Shown here one piece after another: positions 52,796 through 63,965 of a stretch of 64,000 nt of DNA; position 1 is the first letter of the stretch; each line of letters begins with the position of its first letter. The DNA lies in assembly GCF_016861975.1 (NCBI RefSeq), contig NZ_BOMB01000001.1:546317-610316 (forward strand). The letters run 5' to 3'. The DNA is from Actinocatenispora rupis. Its GTDB lineage: Bacteria; Actinomycetota; Actinomycetes; Mycobacteriales; Micromonosporaceae. The notes under the pieces are model-generated. The model saw only the letters and a program-made list of their open reading frames with translations. It ran no database searches and was not told where the DNA came from. The translations under genes and the position numbers were made by a program.

Positions 52796-53338
52796 TCAGG
52801 TCAGGTACGCGGCGAGCGCGGGCGTCGGGTCGAAGTCCGGGTCCGGGTTGGCCAGCTGGCGTAGCAGCAGGCCGTCGATCAGCGCCATCAGCCCCGGTAT
52901 CGCCGCGGCGGGGTCGGGCAGCCCGAGCGGCGCGAGCAGTACGGTGCCGTAGCTGGTGAGTTCGTCCTGGGCGCGGGCGATGCGGCGCTGCAGGTGCGGC
53001 CGGAACGCCGCCTCGTGGAACGCCGCGTGCCGGGCGAGCGTCAGTTCGCGGTGCGGGCCGGTGAGATCGGCCAGCAGCACGGCGATCGCGCGCACGAACT
53101 CCTCCGCGGTACGCGGCGGCGCCGGATCGGCGAGCCGGGACCAGACGGCCGTCTCGCGTTCGAGCAACCGGTCGAGTACGCCGGTGAGCAGCGCGTCGCG
53201 GGTGCGGAACAGGTTCGAGGTGGAGCCGGCGGGCAGGTCGGCGGCGGCGTCCGCGGCGCGGTGGGTGAGCTGGCGCAGGCCGGCGGTGCCGAGCACGGTG
53301 ATGGCCGCGTCGAGCACCCGGGTACGACGGTCGGACAT
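52796..53338 (-). CDS. TetR-family transcriptional regulator
   Basis: This 180-residue repressor has an N-terminal TetR helix-turn-helix (R-V-L-D-A-A-I-T-V-L-G-T-A-G-L-R-Q-L-T-H-R-A, then L-P-A-G-S-T-S-N-L-F-R-T-R-D-A-L-L) and a helical ligand-binding domain. ATG 53338 follows TAGTGT by 6 nt, so it is probably leaderless. It is divergent from an FAD monooxygenase gene and separated by 54 nt containing two operator copies. The inducer is probably a substrate of the monooxygenase. Confidence 0.93.
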   Translation of the reverse strand: MSDRRTRVLDAAITVLGTAGLRQLTHRAADAAADLPAGSTSNLFRTRDALLTGVLDRLLERETAVWSRLADPAPPRTAEEFVRAIAVLLADLTGPHRELTLARHAAFHEAAFRPHLQRRIARAQDELTSYGTVLLAPLGLPDPAAAIPGLMALIDGLLLRQLANPDPDFDPTPALAAYLT

Positions 53339-53344
53339 GACCCG

Positions 53345-53386
53345 ACACTACAGGGGTAGTCATCGCCACTACAGATGTAGTACGGT
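53345..53386. promoter_or_regulatory. Twin TetR operators on divergent leaderless promoters
   Basis: Two 14-bp sites, actacaggggtagt (53347-53360) and actacagatgtagt (53368-53381), share ACTACAGnnGTAGT with dyad symmetry and are spaced 21 bp centre to centre, two helical turns. The minus-strand -10 TAGTGT (53350-53345) lies on the first, and the plus-strand -10 TACGGT (53381-53386) abuts the second. Both start codons follow their -10 by 6 nt. Confidence 0.82.
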
Positions 53387-53392
53387 GCGGGT

Positions 53393-54448
53393 ATGGCACG
53401 GAGGGTGGCCGTCGTGGGCGGCGGCATCGGTGGACTGACGGCGGCGGCCGGGCTCCGCCGTACCGGCTGGCACGTCGACGTGTACGAGCGGGCCGACGCG
53501 CTGCCCGCGACCGGCACCGCGCTCGGCATCTGGCCCGCCGCGCTGCGGGCGCTCGACACCGTCGGCGTGGACGCGCGCAGCATCGGCCAGCCGCAACCCG
53601 GCGGCGCGCTCTACCGGCCCGACGGCACGCGCATCGCCACGCTCGACATGACCCGCATCGAGCAGCGGTACGGCGAGTCCGTCCGGCTGGTGAGCCGGCC
53701 CGACCTGCTGGCCCTGCTGGCCGCCGCGCTCCCCGCCGGGACCGTACGGTTCGGTTGCGGCGTCACGGATCCCGCTGCCCTGGCCGACGAGTACGACGTG
53801 GTCGTGGGGGCGGACGGGATCGGCAGCGTCACCCGGACCGCGGCGTTCGGCACCGCGTCGCGTCCCCGGTACGCGGGATGGCTGTGCTGGCGCGGCGTCG
53901 TCGATCTGTCCATCGCCGAGGGCGGCGAGACGTGGGGACGCGGCGCGCGGTTCGGGTGCACGCCGCAGGTCGACGGCCGCACCAACTTCTACGCCGTGCG
54001 TACCGTGCCGGAGGGGTGGCGGCCCGACGACGACCTCGCCGAGCTGCGCCGGGTGTTCGGCGACTGGCACGACCCGGTGCCCCGGGTGCTCGACCGCATC
54101 GACCCCGGCGCGCTACTCGTGCACGACCTGTCCGACCTCACCCCGGCCCTCCCGTCGTACGTGGCGGGGCGGGTCGTGCTGCTCGGCGACGCCGCGCACG
54201 CCATGACCCCCGACCTCGGTCAGGGCGCCTGCCAGGCCATCATCGACGCCGCCGCGCTCGCCGAATGCCTCGCCACCGGCGAACCGTCCGCCGGGCTCGC
54301 CGCGTACGACCAACGGCGGCGCCGGCCCACCCAGCGGATGGCCGCCATGTCCCGCCGCGTCAACCGTTTCGCCCGGGTACGGCACCTGGTCGGAGTACGC
54401 GACACCGTGCTGCGCCTCGCCACCGTCCTCGGCCCACCCGCCGGCTGA
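53393..54448 (+). CDS. FAD-dependent monooxygenase
   Basis: This 351-residue class A flavoprotein hydroxylase has G-G-G-I-G-G-L-T-A-A (about 9-18) for FAD binding, D-V-V-V-G-A-D-G-I-G-S for the FAD/NAD(P)H motif, and L-G-D-A-A-H-A-M-T-P-D-L-G-Q-G-A-C-Q-A for the flavin ribityl chain. Enzymes of this family hydroxylate aromatic compounds or inactivate drugs such as tetracyclines and rifamycins; the sequence does not settle which. It is controlled by the divergent TetR gene. The stop is followed by a bidirectional terminator. Confidence 0.92.
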   Translation: MARRVAVVGGGIGGLTAAAGLRRTGWHVDVYERADALPATGTALGIWPAALRALDTVGVDARSIGQPQPGGALYRPDGTRIATLDMTRIEQRYGESVRLVSRPDLLALLAAALPAGTVRFGCGVTDPAALADEYDVVVGADGIGSVTRTAAFGTASRPRYAGWLCWRGVVDLSIAEGGETWGRGARFGCTPQVDGRTNFYAVRTVPEGWRPDDDLAELRRVFGDWHDPVPRVLDRIDPGALLVHDLSDLTPALPSYVAGRVVLLGDAAHAMTPDLGQGACQAIIDAAALAECLATGEPSAGLAAYDQRRRRPTQRMAAMSRRVNRFARVRHLVGVRDTVLRLATVLGPPAG

Positions 54449-54453
54449 CCCAC

Positions 54454-54482
54454 CCGTTTCCCTTGGTACGCAAGCGAAACGG
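54454..54482. terminator. Bidirectional terminator
   Basis: An 11-bp stem interrupted by one C-C mismatch (ccgtttc-c-cttg and caag-c-gaaacgg) closes a 5-nt loop between the convergent stops of the monooxygenase and MFS genes. Confidence 0.75.
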
Positions 54483-57637
<3,155 letters not shown>

Positions 57638-57642
57638 CGCCG

Positions 57643-57978
57643 TCAGCCCTCCGGGTAGAAGAGGAACAGCGTGCAGCCGGTCGTGGAGGCGGGCACGTGC
57701 CAGCTGCCGGCGGGCGCGTGCAGGAAGGTACCGGCGGGGTGGTCGCGGGCGCCGTCGTGGAAGGTGCCGGCGACGACGTAGACCTCCTCGGGTCCGGGTT
57801 CGTGCACGTCGCGGTGCGGCCAGGAGGTGCCCGGGTCCATCTCCAGGACGTCGGCGTGCGCGCCGGTCGGCCCGCGCCACAGCGGGCGGACGCGGATCCC
57901 GGGGAACAGTTCCCGGACCGGGGCGTCGTCGACGGTACTGGCGGTGTAGCCCGGCTGGGCGAGGATCTCCGGGTGCAT
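57643..57978 (-). CDS. ChrR-like/cupin-domain protein
   Basis: This 111-residue protein is a single cupin barrel. H-R-D-V-H-E-P-G-P-E-E-V-Y-V-V-A-G-T-F (about 55-73) is motif 1, and H-A-P-A-G-S-W-H-V-P (about 87-96) is motif 2, providing potential metal ligands. The W-P-H-R-D-V-H-E-P-G-P-E-E segment resembles the C-terminal domain of anti-sigma factor ChrR, although no zinc-binding anti-sigma domain is present. ATG 57978 lacks a clear Shine-Dalgarno. It is divergent from the AraC-type gene (72 nt), which may control it. Confidence 0.85.
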   Translation of the reverse strand: MHPEILAQPGYTASTVDDAPVRELFPGIRVRPLWRGPTGAHADVLEMDPGTSWPHRDVHEPGPEEVYVVAGTFHDGARDHPAGTFLHAPAGSWHVPASTTGCTLFLFYPEG

Positions 57979-58038
57979 GCCTGCCACGGTGCCCCGCGCG
58001 CGGTACGGCCGGACAGAGCCCGCCCCGCCACCCTGGGG

Positions 58039-58044
58039 TACTTT
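58039..58044 (+). promoter_or_regulatory. -10 element of a leaderless promoter (AraC-type gene)
   Basis: TACTTT is followed by 6 nt and ATG 58051. No Shine-Dalgarno is present. Confidence 0.5.
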
Positions 58045-58050
58045 CCTGCC

Positions 58051-58977
58051 ATGCATCGGGTGGTGACCCTGGTCCGGCCGGTGCAGTCGACGTTCGAGCT
58101 CGGCTGCGCCGTCGAGGTGTTCGGCACGGAACGCGCCGGCGTGCCGCGGCACTACGAGTTCGCGGTGTGTGCCGAGACGCCCGGTCTGGTGCCGACGACC
58201 AGCGGGTACGCGATGTCGGTGCCGGCCGGCCTGGCGGCGCTGGAGTCCGCGGACACCGTGGTCGTCCCGGGCTGGCTGCCGGTGGAGTCCCCACTGCCGC
58301 CCCGGGTACGCGACGCGCTGCTGCGCGCGCACGCCCGCGGTGCCCGGCTGGTGTCCATCTGTTCCGGAGTGTTCGCGGTGGCGCGTACCGGGTTGCTGGA
58401 CGGGCGGTCGGCGACGGTGCACCGGGCGCGGGCGGAACAGTTCCGGCGGGAGTTTCCGCGGGTGGGCGTGGAACCGGACCGGTCGTTCGTGGACCACGGT
58501 GACGTGGCGACGAGCGCCGGCGCGGGCGCGGGGCTGGACCTGTGCCTGCACCTGGCGGGCCGCGACCACGGCACCGCGTACGCCGCGCGGCTGGCCCGGC
58601 ACATGGTGCTGCCGTACCGGGAGGAGGGTCGGGTGCCGGTGGCGCCGCCGGCCGGGGAGGGGCTGGACGACCTGCTCGACTGGGCCGGCGCCCGCCTCGG
58701 CGAACCGCTGTCCGTGGACGATCTCGCCGCCCGCCTCGGCGTCTCCGGCCGTACGCTGGCGCGCCGCTTCACCGAGCAGCTCGGTACGAGTCCCGGCGCG
58801 TGGCTGCTCGCCCGGCGGGTCGCCGCGGCCCGCACCCTGCTGGAGGAGACGGACCTGCCGGTGGACGCGGTCGCGACCCGGGTCGGCCTCAGCTCCGCGG
58901 TCAACCTGCGCCGCCGGTTCCTGGCCCGGGTGGGTACGACACCGGGCGCGTACCGGCGGGCGTTCCGCGCGTCCTGA
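58051..58977 (+). CDS. GlxA-type regulator (DJ-1/PfpI plus AraC domains)
   Basis: This 308-residue regulator has an N-terminal class I glutamine amidotransferase-like (DJ-1/PfpI) domain with the nucleophile-elbow cysteine in S-I-C-S-G-V-F-A (about 108-115), and a C-terminal AraC domain with two helix-turn-helix units (S-V-D-D-L-A-A-R-L-G-V-S-G-R-T-L-A-R-R-F and V-D-A-V-A-T-R-V-G-L-S-S-A-V-N-L-R-R-R-F). The ligand is unknown. The divergent cupin gene or the SDR gene could be the target. Confidence 0.93.
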   Translation: MHRVVTLVRPVQSTFELGCAVEVFGTERAGVPRHYEFAVCAETPGLVPTTSGYAMSVPAGLAALESADTVVVPGWLPVESPLPPRVRDALLRAHARGARLVSICSGVFAVARTGLLDGRSATVHRARAEQFRREFPRVGVEPDRSFVDHGDVATSAGAGAGLDLCLHLAGRDHGTAYAARLARHMVLPYREEGRVPVAPPAGEGLDDLLDWAGARLGEPLSVDDLAARLGVSGRTLARRFTEQLGTSPGAWLLARRVAAARTLLEETDLPVDAVATRVGLSSAVNLRRRFLARVGTTPGAYRRAFRAS

Positions 58978-59093
58978 CCGTCCTCGGGCCGCGGCGACGT
59001 GCCCGGCCGACCTCCTCACCCGGTCCACCGCACCCTGCCGCGGCTACGATCGGGATGCCGCGCAGTCCTTGGTACCGAAGGGAAACGCCACCG

Positions 59094-59588
59094 ATGCCCA
59101 AGCCCCCTCCCGTCGGTACGGCCGCCCCGGACTTCGAGCTGCCCGGCGTCCTGCTCCGACCTGGCGACGGCGAGGCGCAGGTGGACCGCGCCGACTACCG
59201 GCTCTCCGCGTACCGGGGGCGGCCGGTCGTGCTCGCGTTCTACCCGGGTGACGACACGCCCGTGTGCACCCGCCAGCTCTGCTCGTACTCGGACGGCCTG
59301 GCCGGGTTCGCCGACCTCGGCGCCGACGTGTGGGGCATCAGCCGGCAGGGCCTCGACAGCCACGAGAGCTTCGCGGTGAAGCGCGGCATCCGCTTCCCGC
59401 TGCTGTCCGACACCACCGGCCAGGTCGCCGGCCGGTACGGGATCGCCGTGCCCGGGCTCGGGCTGCGCCGTTCGGTGTTCCTCGTCGACGCGGACGGTAC
59501 GGTCCGGTGGCGGCACGTCACGCTGGTCGGCCTGGGCTTCCCGGACCGCGACGAGCTGACCCGCGCCCTCGCCGCCCTCGCCGGCTAG
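59094..59588 (+). CDS. Peroxiredoxin (AhpC/TSA, BCP-like)
   Basis: This 164-residue thiol peroxidase has the peroxidatic cysteine C58 in P-G-D-D-T-P-V-C-T, with a second cysteine C63 five residues on, the arrangement of atypical 2-Cys (BCP) enzymes. The rest of the thioredoxin fold (P-L-L-S-D, R-S-V-F-L-V-D-A-D-G) is intact. It reduces hydrogen peroxide or organic peroxides in the cytoplasm. ATG 59094 has GAAGGGAAA upstream, and TACGAT at 59045-59050 is a candidate -10. Confidence 0.93.
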   Translation: MPKPPPVGTAAPDFELPGVLLRPGDGEAQVDRADYRLSAYRGRPVVLAFYPGDDTPVCTRQLCSYSDGLAGFADLGADVWGISRQGLDSHESFAVKRGIRFPLLSDTTGQVAGRYGIAVPGLGLRRSVFLVDADGTVRWRHVTLVGLGFPDRDELTRALAALAG

Positions 59589-59631
59589 CCCCCGTTCCGC
59601 CGCGTTCGCGGTCGCCCCGCTCGCTCGATCA

Positions 59632-59646
59632 CGTTGCGGCGCAACG
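59632..59646. terminator. Weak hairpin between convergent genes
   Basis: A 6-bp stem cgttgc-ggc-gcaacg lies between the peroxiredoxin and ABC ATPase stops. It may be a terminator. The same 14-mer (cgttgcggcgcaac) also occurs at 6485-6498 in the MFS gene. Confidence 0.35.
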
Positions 59647-59677
59647 GTTTCGCGACGCTCGACGGAAGGGGCGCGGG

Positions 59678-60451
59678 TCAGCTGCGCCGGCCGGAGAACT
59701 CCTCGTACGCGGCGACGACCTCCTCGGTGTCACCGTCCATCCGGATCACACCGGACTCCAGCCAGATCGTACGTTCGCACATGTCGCGGATCGTCTTGTT
59801 CTGGTGGCTGACGACGAACACGGTGCCGGCCTGGCCGCGGAGTTCCCGCACGCGTTCCTCGCTGCGCCGCTGGAACGACGCGTCGCCGGTGGCCAGCGCC
59901 TCGTCGATCAGCAGTACGTCGTGGGTCTTGGCGGCGGCGATGGAGAACCGGAGCCGCGCCGCCATGCCCGACGAGTACGTGCGCATGGGCAGGGAGATGA
60001 AGTCGCCGCGCTCGTTGATGCCGGAGAAGTCGACGATCTGCTGGTAGTTCTGCTTCACCTGCGCGGGGGTCATCCCCATCGCCAGGCAGCCCAGCACCAC
60101 GTTGCGCTCGCCGGTCAGGTCGTTCATCAGCGCCGCGTTCACGCCGAGCAGCGACGGCTGCCCGTTCGTGTACACCTTGCCGGTGTGCGGCGGGAGCAGG
60201 CCGGCGATCGCGCGCAGCAGCGTGGACTTGCCGGAACCGTTGCTGCCGACGATGCCGATCGCCTCGCCCTTGTGCGCCACGAAACTCACCCCGCGTACGG
60301 CGTGCACCTCGCGCATCGACGGGGGCCGCCGCCGCCGTACGATCCGGCTGAACGCCGCGGCCGGCGAGTTCCGGCTGCCGCTGGCGCCGTACACCCGGTA
60401 GACGATGTGGACGTCGTCGACGATGACGGTGGGGTCGTCGAAGTCAGCCAC
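59678..60451 (-). CDS. Polysaccharide/teichoic-acid-type ABC exporter ATPase
   Basis: This 257-residue ATPase has Walker A G-S-N-G-S-G-K-S-T (about 69-77), signature Y-S-S-G-M, Walker B V-L-L-I-D-E-A-L-A-T-G-D and the switch His in V-S-H-Q-N. The A-L-A-T-G-D motif and the 50-residue N-terminal extension are typical of the Wzt/TagH/RfbE export subgroup. It energises transport of a lipid-linked glycan across the membrane with the permease whose stop overlaps its GTG start by 8 nt. No C-terminal carbohydrate-binding domain is present. Confidence 0.94.
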   Translation of the reverse strand: MADFDDPTVIVDDVHIVYRVYGASGSRNSPAAAFSRIVRRRRPPSMREVHAVRGVSFVAHKGEAIGIVGSNGSGKSTLLRAIAGLLPPHTGKVYTNGQPSLLGVNAALMNDLTGERNVVLGCLAMGMTPAQVKQNYQQIVDFSGINERGDFISLPMRTYSSGMAARLRFSIAAAKTHDVLLIDEALATGDASFQRRSEERVRELRGQAGTVFVVSHQNKTIRDMCERTIWLESGVIRMDGDTEEVVAAYEEFSGRRS

Positions 60452-61394
60452 GGCCGTACTCCTCCTCGGCCTTCCAGAAAAACACGAACCCGCCGATGCC
60501 GACGACCACGGCCCACAGCACGGCCTTGAGCCACAGGTGCCCCGGCACCATGTCCCGCGGTACCGACGACATGAGCGAGCGCCGCATCAGGCTGATGAAC
60601 ACGTACGCCGGGTTGGCGTTGAGGAGCGTCGACACGGCGTGCGGGGCGTGCCGGGAGAAGATGGCCGTGCTGTAGAAGACGCCCGAGCCGTACATCCAGA
60701 CGCGCATCACGAACGGCACCAGCTGCGACAGGTCGGTCGTCTTCGCGGCCAGCCGGGCGACGATCAGCACCAGCCCCGCGTTGAACATCGACTGGAGCAG
60801 GATCGCCGGAATGACCAGGAACCAGCGCCAGGTCAGCGGTTCGCCGGTGAGCAGCACGATCCCGCTCAGTACCACCATGGACAGCACGAGCTGCTGCAAC
60901 TGGGAGATGGTCGCGGCGACGGGCAGGCAGGCCCGGGGGAAGTGCAGCGCGCGGATCAGGGTGAGGTTGCCCGGGATGGACCGGGTGCCCGACTGCACCG
61001 CCTGCTGCGTGAAGTTGAAGATGAACACCCCGACGCAGAGGTACGCGATGTAGTTCTGGATGCCGCGGTGCGTGCCGAGCAGTACGCCGAAGATCAGGAA
61101 GTAGACGGCGGCGTTGACCAGCGGGGTCACCACCTGCCAGAGCTGACCGAGCCGGGCCGTCGTGTACTGCGCGGCGAGCTTCGACGAGGCGAACGTCACG
61201 ATGAAGTGCCGGCGCCCCCACACCTGCCGGGCGTACTCGATCAGGCCGGGGCGCGCGCCGCTGACCCCCAGCCCGTATCTGCGGGCGAGTTCCGACAGGT
61301 CGGTCGTGTCGGGCGGCGGGGCCGCCCCGGCACCGCCGGCCGCACGCGCCGATGCCGACAGATCGGTCACAGCCAGCTCAACTCCCTCACCCAT
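60444..61394 (-). CDS. ABC-2 type polysaccharide exporter permease
   Basis: This 316-residue permease (Wzm/TagG-like) has an N-terminal cytosolic segment (about 1-75) and six transmembrane helices. L-G-Q-L-W-Q-V-V-T-P-L is the family motif, and L-I-R-A-L-H-F-P-R-A-C-L-P-V and R-V-W-M-Y-G-S-G-V-F-Y follow. It forms the channel for an exported cell-surface glycan. ATG 61394 has GAGGAG 6 nt upstream; the longer frame to 61559 crosses the promoter region. No glycosyltransferase gene is nearby, so the pair is isolated in this window. Confidence 0.93.
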   Translation of the reverse strand: MGEGVELAVTDLSASARAAGGAGAAPPPDTTDLSELARRYGLGVSGARPGLIEYARQVWGRRHFIVTFASSKLAAQYTTARLGQLWQVVTPLVNAAVYFLIFGVLLGTHRGIQNYIAYLCVGVFIFNFTQQAVQSGTRSIPGNLTLIRALHFPRACLPVAATISQLQQLVLSMVVLSGIVLLTGEPLTWRWFLVIPAILLQSMFNAGLVLIVARLAAKTTDLSQLVPFVMRVWMYGSGVFYSTAIFSRHAPHAVSTLLNANPAYVFISLMRRSLMSSVPRDMVPGHLWLKAVLWAVVVGIGGFVFFWKAEEEYGRG

Positions 61395-61543
61395 CGGTAC
61401 TCCTCGCTCGGGCTCCGCAGCAACCGGCGCGACGGCCGTCCCGCGTGTCGACCCCCCGGTACGACACGACACCGGCGTACGCGACCGGCGTGCTGCCACG
61501 TCGGAACGATACCGTTTCGTCGTCTCGATACGATAGGCACGTC

Positions 61544-61573
61544 CGACGACGGAACGCAACCGGATCGTCGTCG
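61544..61573. promoter_or_regulatory. Candidate TetR operator before the exporter pair
   Basis: Arms cgacgac (61544-61550) and gtcgtcg (61567-61573) form an inverted repeat 16 bp apart, directly before the TetR -10 element TAAGCT (61577-61582). A further weak dyad (aacg-atac-cgtt) occurs at about 61505-61516. Either could let the TetR protein control both directions. Confidence 0.5.
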
Positions 61574-61588
61574 CGGTAAGCTGCTCGG

Positions 61589-62227
61589 ATGCAACCGGCG
61601 AAGAGCCAGCCAGCGGGCTCCGGCCCGCGGGCGAAGCGCCCGCCGGCCGGCGCCGCGGTGCTCCGTGAGGACGTCACCGAGGCCATCCGGGACGCCGTGT
61701 TCGCCGAGCTCGCCGAGGTCGGGTACGGCCGGATGTCGATCGAGCGGGTCGCCCGCCGCGCCGGCGTCGGCAAGACCGCCGTGTACCGGCGCTGGGGTTC
61801 CAAGCTCGAAATGGTCATCGACATGGTGTCCGCCGTCGCGGTCGACATCACCGCGCTGCCCGACACCGGCAGCCTGCGCAGCGACATCGAGACCGTGCTC
61901 ACCCTCGCCGCGCACGCGCTGCGCCACCCGCTCGCCGCGCACATCGTGCCCGACCTGCTGGCCGAAGCCGCGCGTACGCCGGCGATCGCGACGATCCTGC
62001 ACACCGCCCTGCGCGACAACCAGCACGGCATCGGCACGCTGCTCGTCGACCGCGCCACCCGACGCGGCGAGCTGCCCGCGGGCACCGACCCCGACTTCCT
62101 CGTCGACCTCATGATCGGCCCGCTGTACTGGCGGCTCGCGGTGGCGCGCGCCCCGCTCTCCGCCGACTACGTCACGCGCCTCGCCGACGCCGCCGCCACC
62201 GCGCTCGCCACCCGCACCGCCGACTGA
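61589..62227 (+). CDS. TetR-family transcriptional regulator
   Basis: This 212-residue protein has a TetR-type helix-turn-helix (Y-G-R-M-S-I-E-R-V-A-R-R-A-G-V-G-K-T-A-V-Y-R-R-W-G-S-K, about 46-72) and a C-terminal domain of the TetR_C_11/C_16-like type (L-Y-W-R-L-A-V-A-R-A-P). ATG 61589 follows TAAGCT by 6 nt (leaderless). It is divergent from the exporter pair across 194 nt, so repression of the exporter is plausible. A short palindrome ccgcctccggaggcgg (62234-62249) after the stop may terminate it. Confidence 0.92.
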   Translation: MQPAKSQPAGSGPRAKRPPAGAAVLREDVTEAIRDAVFAELAEVGYGRMSIERVARRAGVGKTAVYRRWGSKLEMVIDMVSAVAVDITALPDTGSLRSDIETVLTLAAHALRHPLAAHIVPDLLAEAARTPAIATILHTALRDNQHGIGTLLVDRATRRGELPAGTDPDFLVDLMIGPLYWRLAVARAPLSADYVTRLADAAATALATRTAD

Positions 62228-62746
62228 CCGCCGCCGCCTCCGGAGGCGGGACGGGATCCGTTGTGCGGCAACAGGTTCCGTGGTCGCGCCCTCCTCGCCG
62301 GGCGGTGCCGTACCGCCGGGATCACGGTGTTCGCCGGCGGGTGTCGCCGCGCGCCGCCACCGTGGCCGCGCGGGCGTGCGGTCGATCCATTGTGACCGGC
62401 AGGGGGCCGGCGGCGGCGAACATTCGGTCAAGACGGGCCGCGGCACGCGGGCGATGCCCGACCCGGGTACGGGCGATGACGGTGCCGCGGATGCCACCTG
62501 GCCCAGGGCCGTACGGATCGGAGCGGGGCGTCGTTCCTCGGCACTTTCCCGAACTGTTCGGTCGGTGTGCGGTCCGCCGGACGCGCGGGAACCGACCGGA
62601 CGCGCCCTGATCTCCGGCTCTCCTGCGGCTCCCCCGGCCGACCGATGAGTTCGGCGCGCGCGGCTCGTCTACCCCGGTGCAGGCTGCGACAGCAGCGTAC
62701 GCCCGGGGCCGAGAGGGCGACCGGGCACGGACCTGGAGGAGAGAGC
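62228..62746. other. 519-nt spacer without a recognised gene
   Basis: Besides the palindrome ccgcctccggaggcgg at 62234-62249 and a gttg/caac stem near 62253-62266, nothing convincing is seen. Open frames here (for example 62263-62610) are arginine-rich, have no ribosome binding site and overlap each other, so I treat them as chance frames. Promoter signals for the DUF899 gene could not be picked out. Confidence 0.5.
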
Positions 62747-63433
62747 ATGAGCCTCACCGCGCGACCGCCGGTCGTCGACGCCGACACCTGGCGCAGGGAA
62801 CTCGACGAGCTGCGGAAGCGGGAGAGGGCGGCCACGCGGGAACTGGACGCCATCGCCGCGCAACGCCGCCGGCTGCCCATGGTCGCCATGCCGGAGTACA
62901 CGCTGGAGGGCGAGGAGGGGCCGGTGACGCTCGCCGAGGTCTTCGCCGGCCGGTCCCAGCTGATCGTCTACAACCACATGTGGTTCCCCGGCAAGGAGTG
63001 GCAGTGCCCGGGCTGCACGGGCTTCACCGCGCAGTACACGCGGCTGGAGTTCCTGGACGACTACGACGCCCGGTTCGTGATCGTCACCCAGGGGCCGATC
63101 GACGAGGCGCTGGCGTACAAGAGGCGGGTCGGGAACCGTATGACCTGGTACTCCACCGCGAACAGCCCGTTCGGTACCGACGTCGACGCGCCTCCCGGCG
63201 GCGGCTTCGCCGTGAACGTGTTCCTGCGCGACGGTGACACCGTCTACCGCACCTGGCACACCAACGGCCGCGGTACGGAGCAGCTCACGCACACGTTCCC
63301 GCTCATCGACCTGCTGCCGTACGGGCGGCAGGAGGAGTGGCAGGACTCGCCGGAGGGCTGGCCGCAGTCGCCGACGTACAGCCGGTGGTCCGGGTCGCAG
63401 GACATCGCCGCGGCGTACGGCCCCGGCGCCTGA
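62747..63433 (+). CDS. DUF899 thioredoxin-like protein
   Basis: This 228-residue protein matches DUF899: W-R-R-E-L-D-E-L-R-K-R-E-R-A-A-T-R near the start, N-H-M-W-F-P-G-K-E-W-Q-C-P-G-C-T-G-F (about 76-93) with a C-P-G-C redox-type motif, and a C-terminal F-P-L-I-D-L-L-P-Y-G-R-Q-E-E-W. The fold is thioredoxin-like, and a role in redox or oxidant response is possible but not established. ATG 62747 has a strong GGAGGAGA upstream. It appears monocistronic. Confidence 0.9.
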   Translation: MSLTARPPVVDADTWRRELDELRKRERAATRELDAIAAQRRRLPMVAMPEYTLEGEEGPVTLAEVFAGRSQLIVYNHMWFPGKEWQCPGCTGFTAQYTRLEFLDDYDARFVIVTQGPIDEALAYKRRVGNRMTWYSTANSPFGTDVDAPPGGGFAVNVFLRDGDTVYRTWHTNGRGTEQLTHTFPLIDLLPYGRQEEWQDSPEGWPQSPTYSRWSGSQDIAAAYGPGA

Positions 63434-63668
63434 CGTACCGGTCGGGCGATGCGTACCGGGCCGGGACACGGGGGTCGGCCGGTCGGACGTCGGACACGTC
63501 GGTCGTCCGGGCCGTGCTGCGGCGAAGACGGCGCCGCGCGCGGGCCGGGGAGGTACGTTGGGCTGCATCCCGGCCGCGCCGACACCCCGGCGTACGGGCA
63601 GGTCGGTGTCGACTTCGGGGACCGCACCGGGTCGGCGCACCGGCCGCGCAGGAACAGGAGGCACCGCG

Positions 63669-63965
63669 GTGGACGACTCTCCGTCCGCGGCCCGTGGCGA
63701 CACCCGCACCGACGTGTCGACCGGCCGCACCGACGCCCGCGGGTCCGCGACGCGGGCCCGTGCGCGGCTGCGGGAGCTGGCCGACCAGCTCCGCGACGAC
63801 CGGGACACCGTGGACGACCCGCGGACCCGGGCCCTCTTCGGTACGACGGCGAACCTGCTGGCCGCGCTGGACGACGCGTTCGCCGACGTGGAGGACCATC
63901 TGGCGGCCGCCCGGCCCACCGGCCTGCGCCTGGTGCCGGATCCGCCGGCACAGCCGGGTACCTGA
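63669..63965 (+). CDS. Small hydrophilic helical protein (98 aa), unknown function
   Basis: A frame from GTG 63669 with a consensus AGGAGG 7 nt upstream encodes a 98-residue protein with an Arg/Asp/Thr-rich start and a helical middle (A-R-A-R-L-R-E-L-A-D-Q-L-R-D-D-R-D-T-V, about 35-53; L-L-A-A-L-D-D-A-F-A-D-V-E-D-H-L). A coiled-coil is possible. No domain is recognised. TACGTT at 63554-63559 is a candidate -10, giving a 105-nt leader. The remaining 35 nt of the window after its stop hold nothing recognisable. Confidence 0.7.
   Translation: MDDSPSAARGDTRTDVSTGRTDARGSATRARARLRELADQLRDDRDTVDDPRTRALFGTTANLLAALDDAFADVEDHLAAARPTGLRLVPDPPAQPGT

Noticed and set aside
62263..62648. Two overlapping plus-strand frames in the 519-nt spacer
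   Set aside because: Arginine-rich, no Shine-Dalgarno or promoter, mutually overlapping, no recognisable motif.
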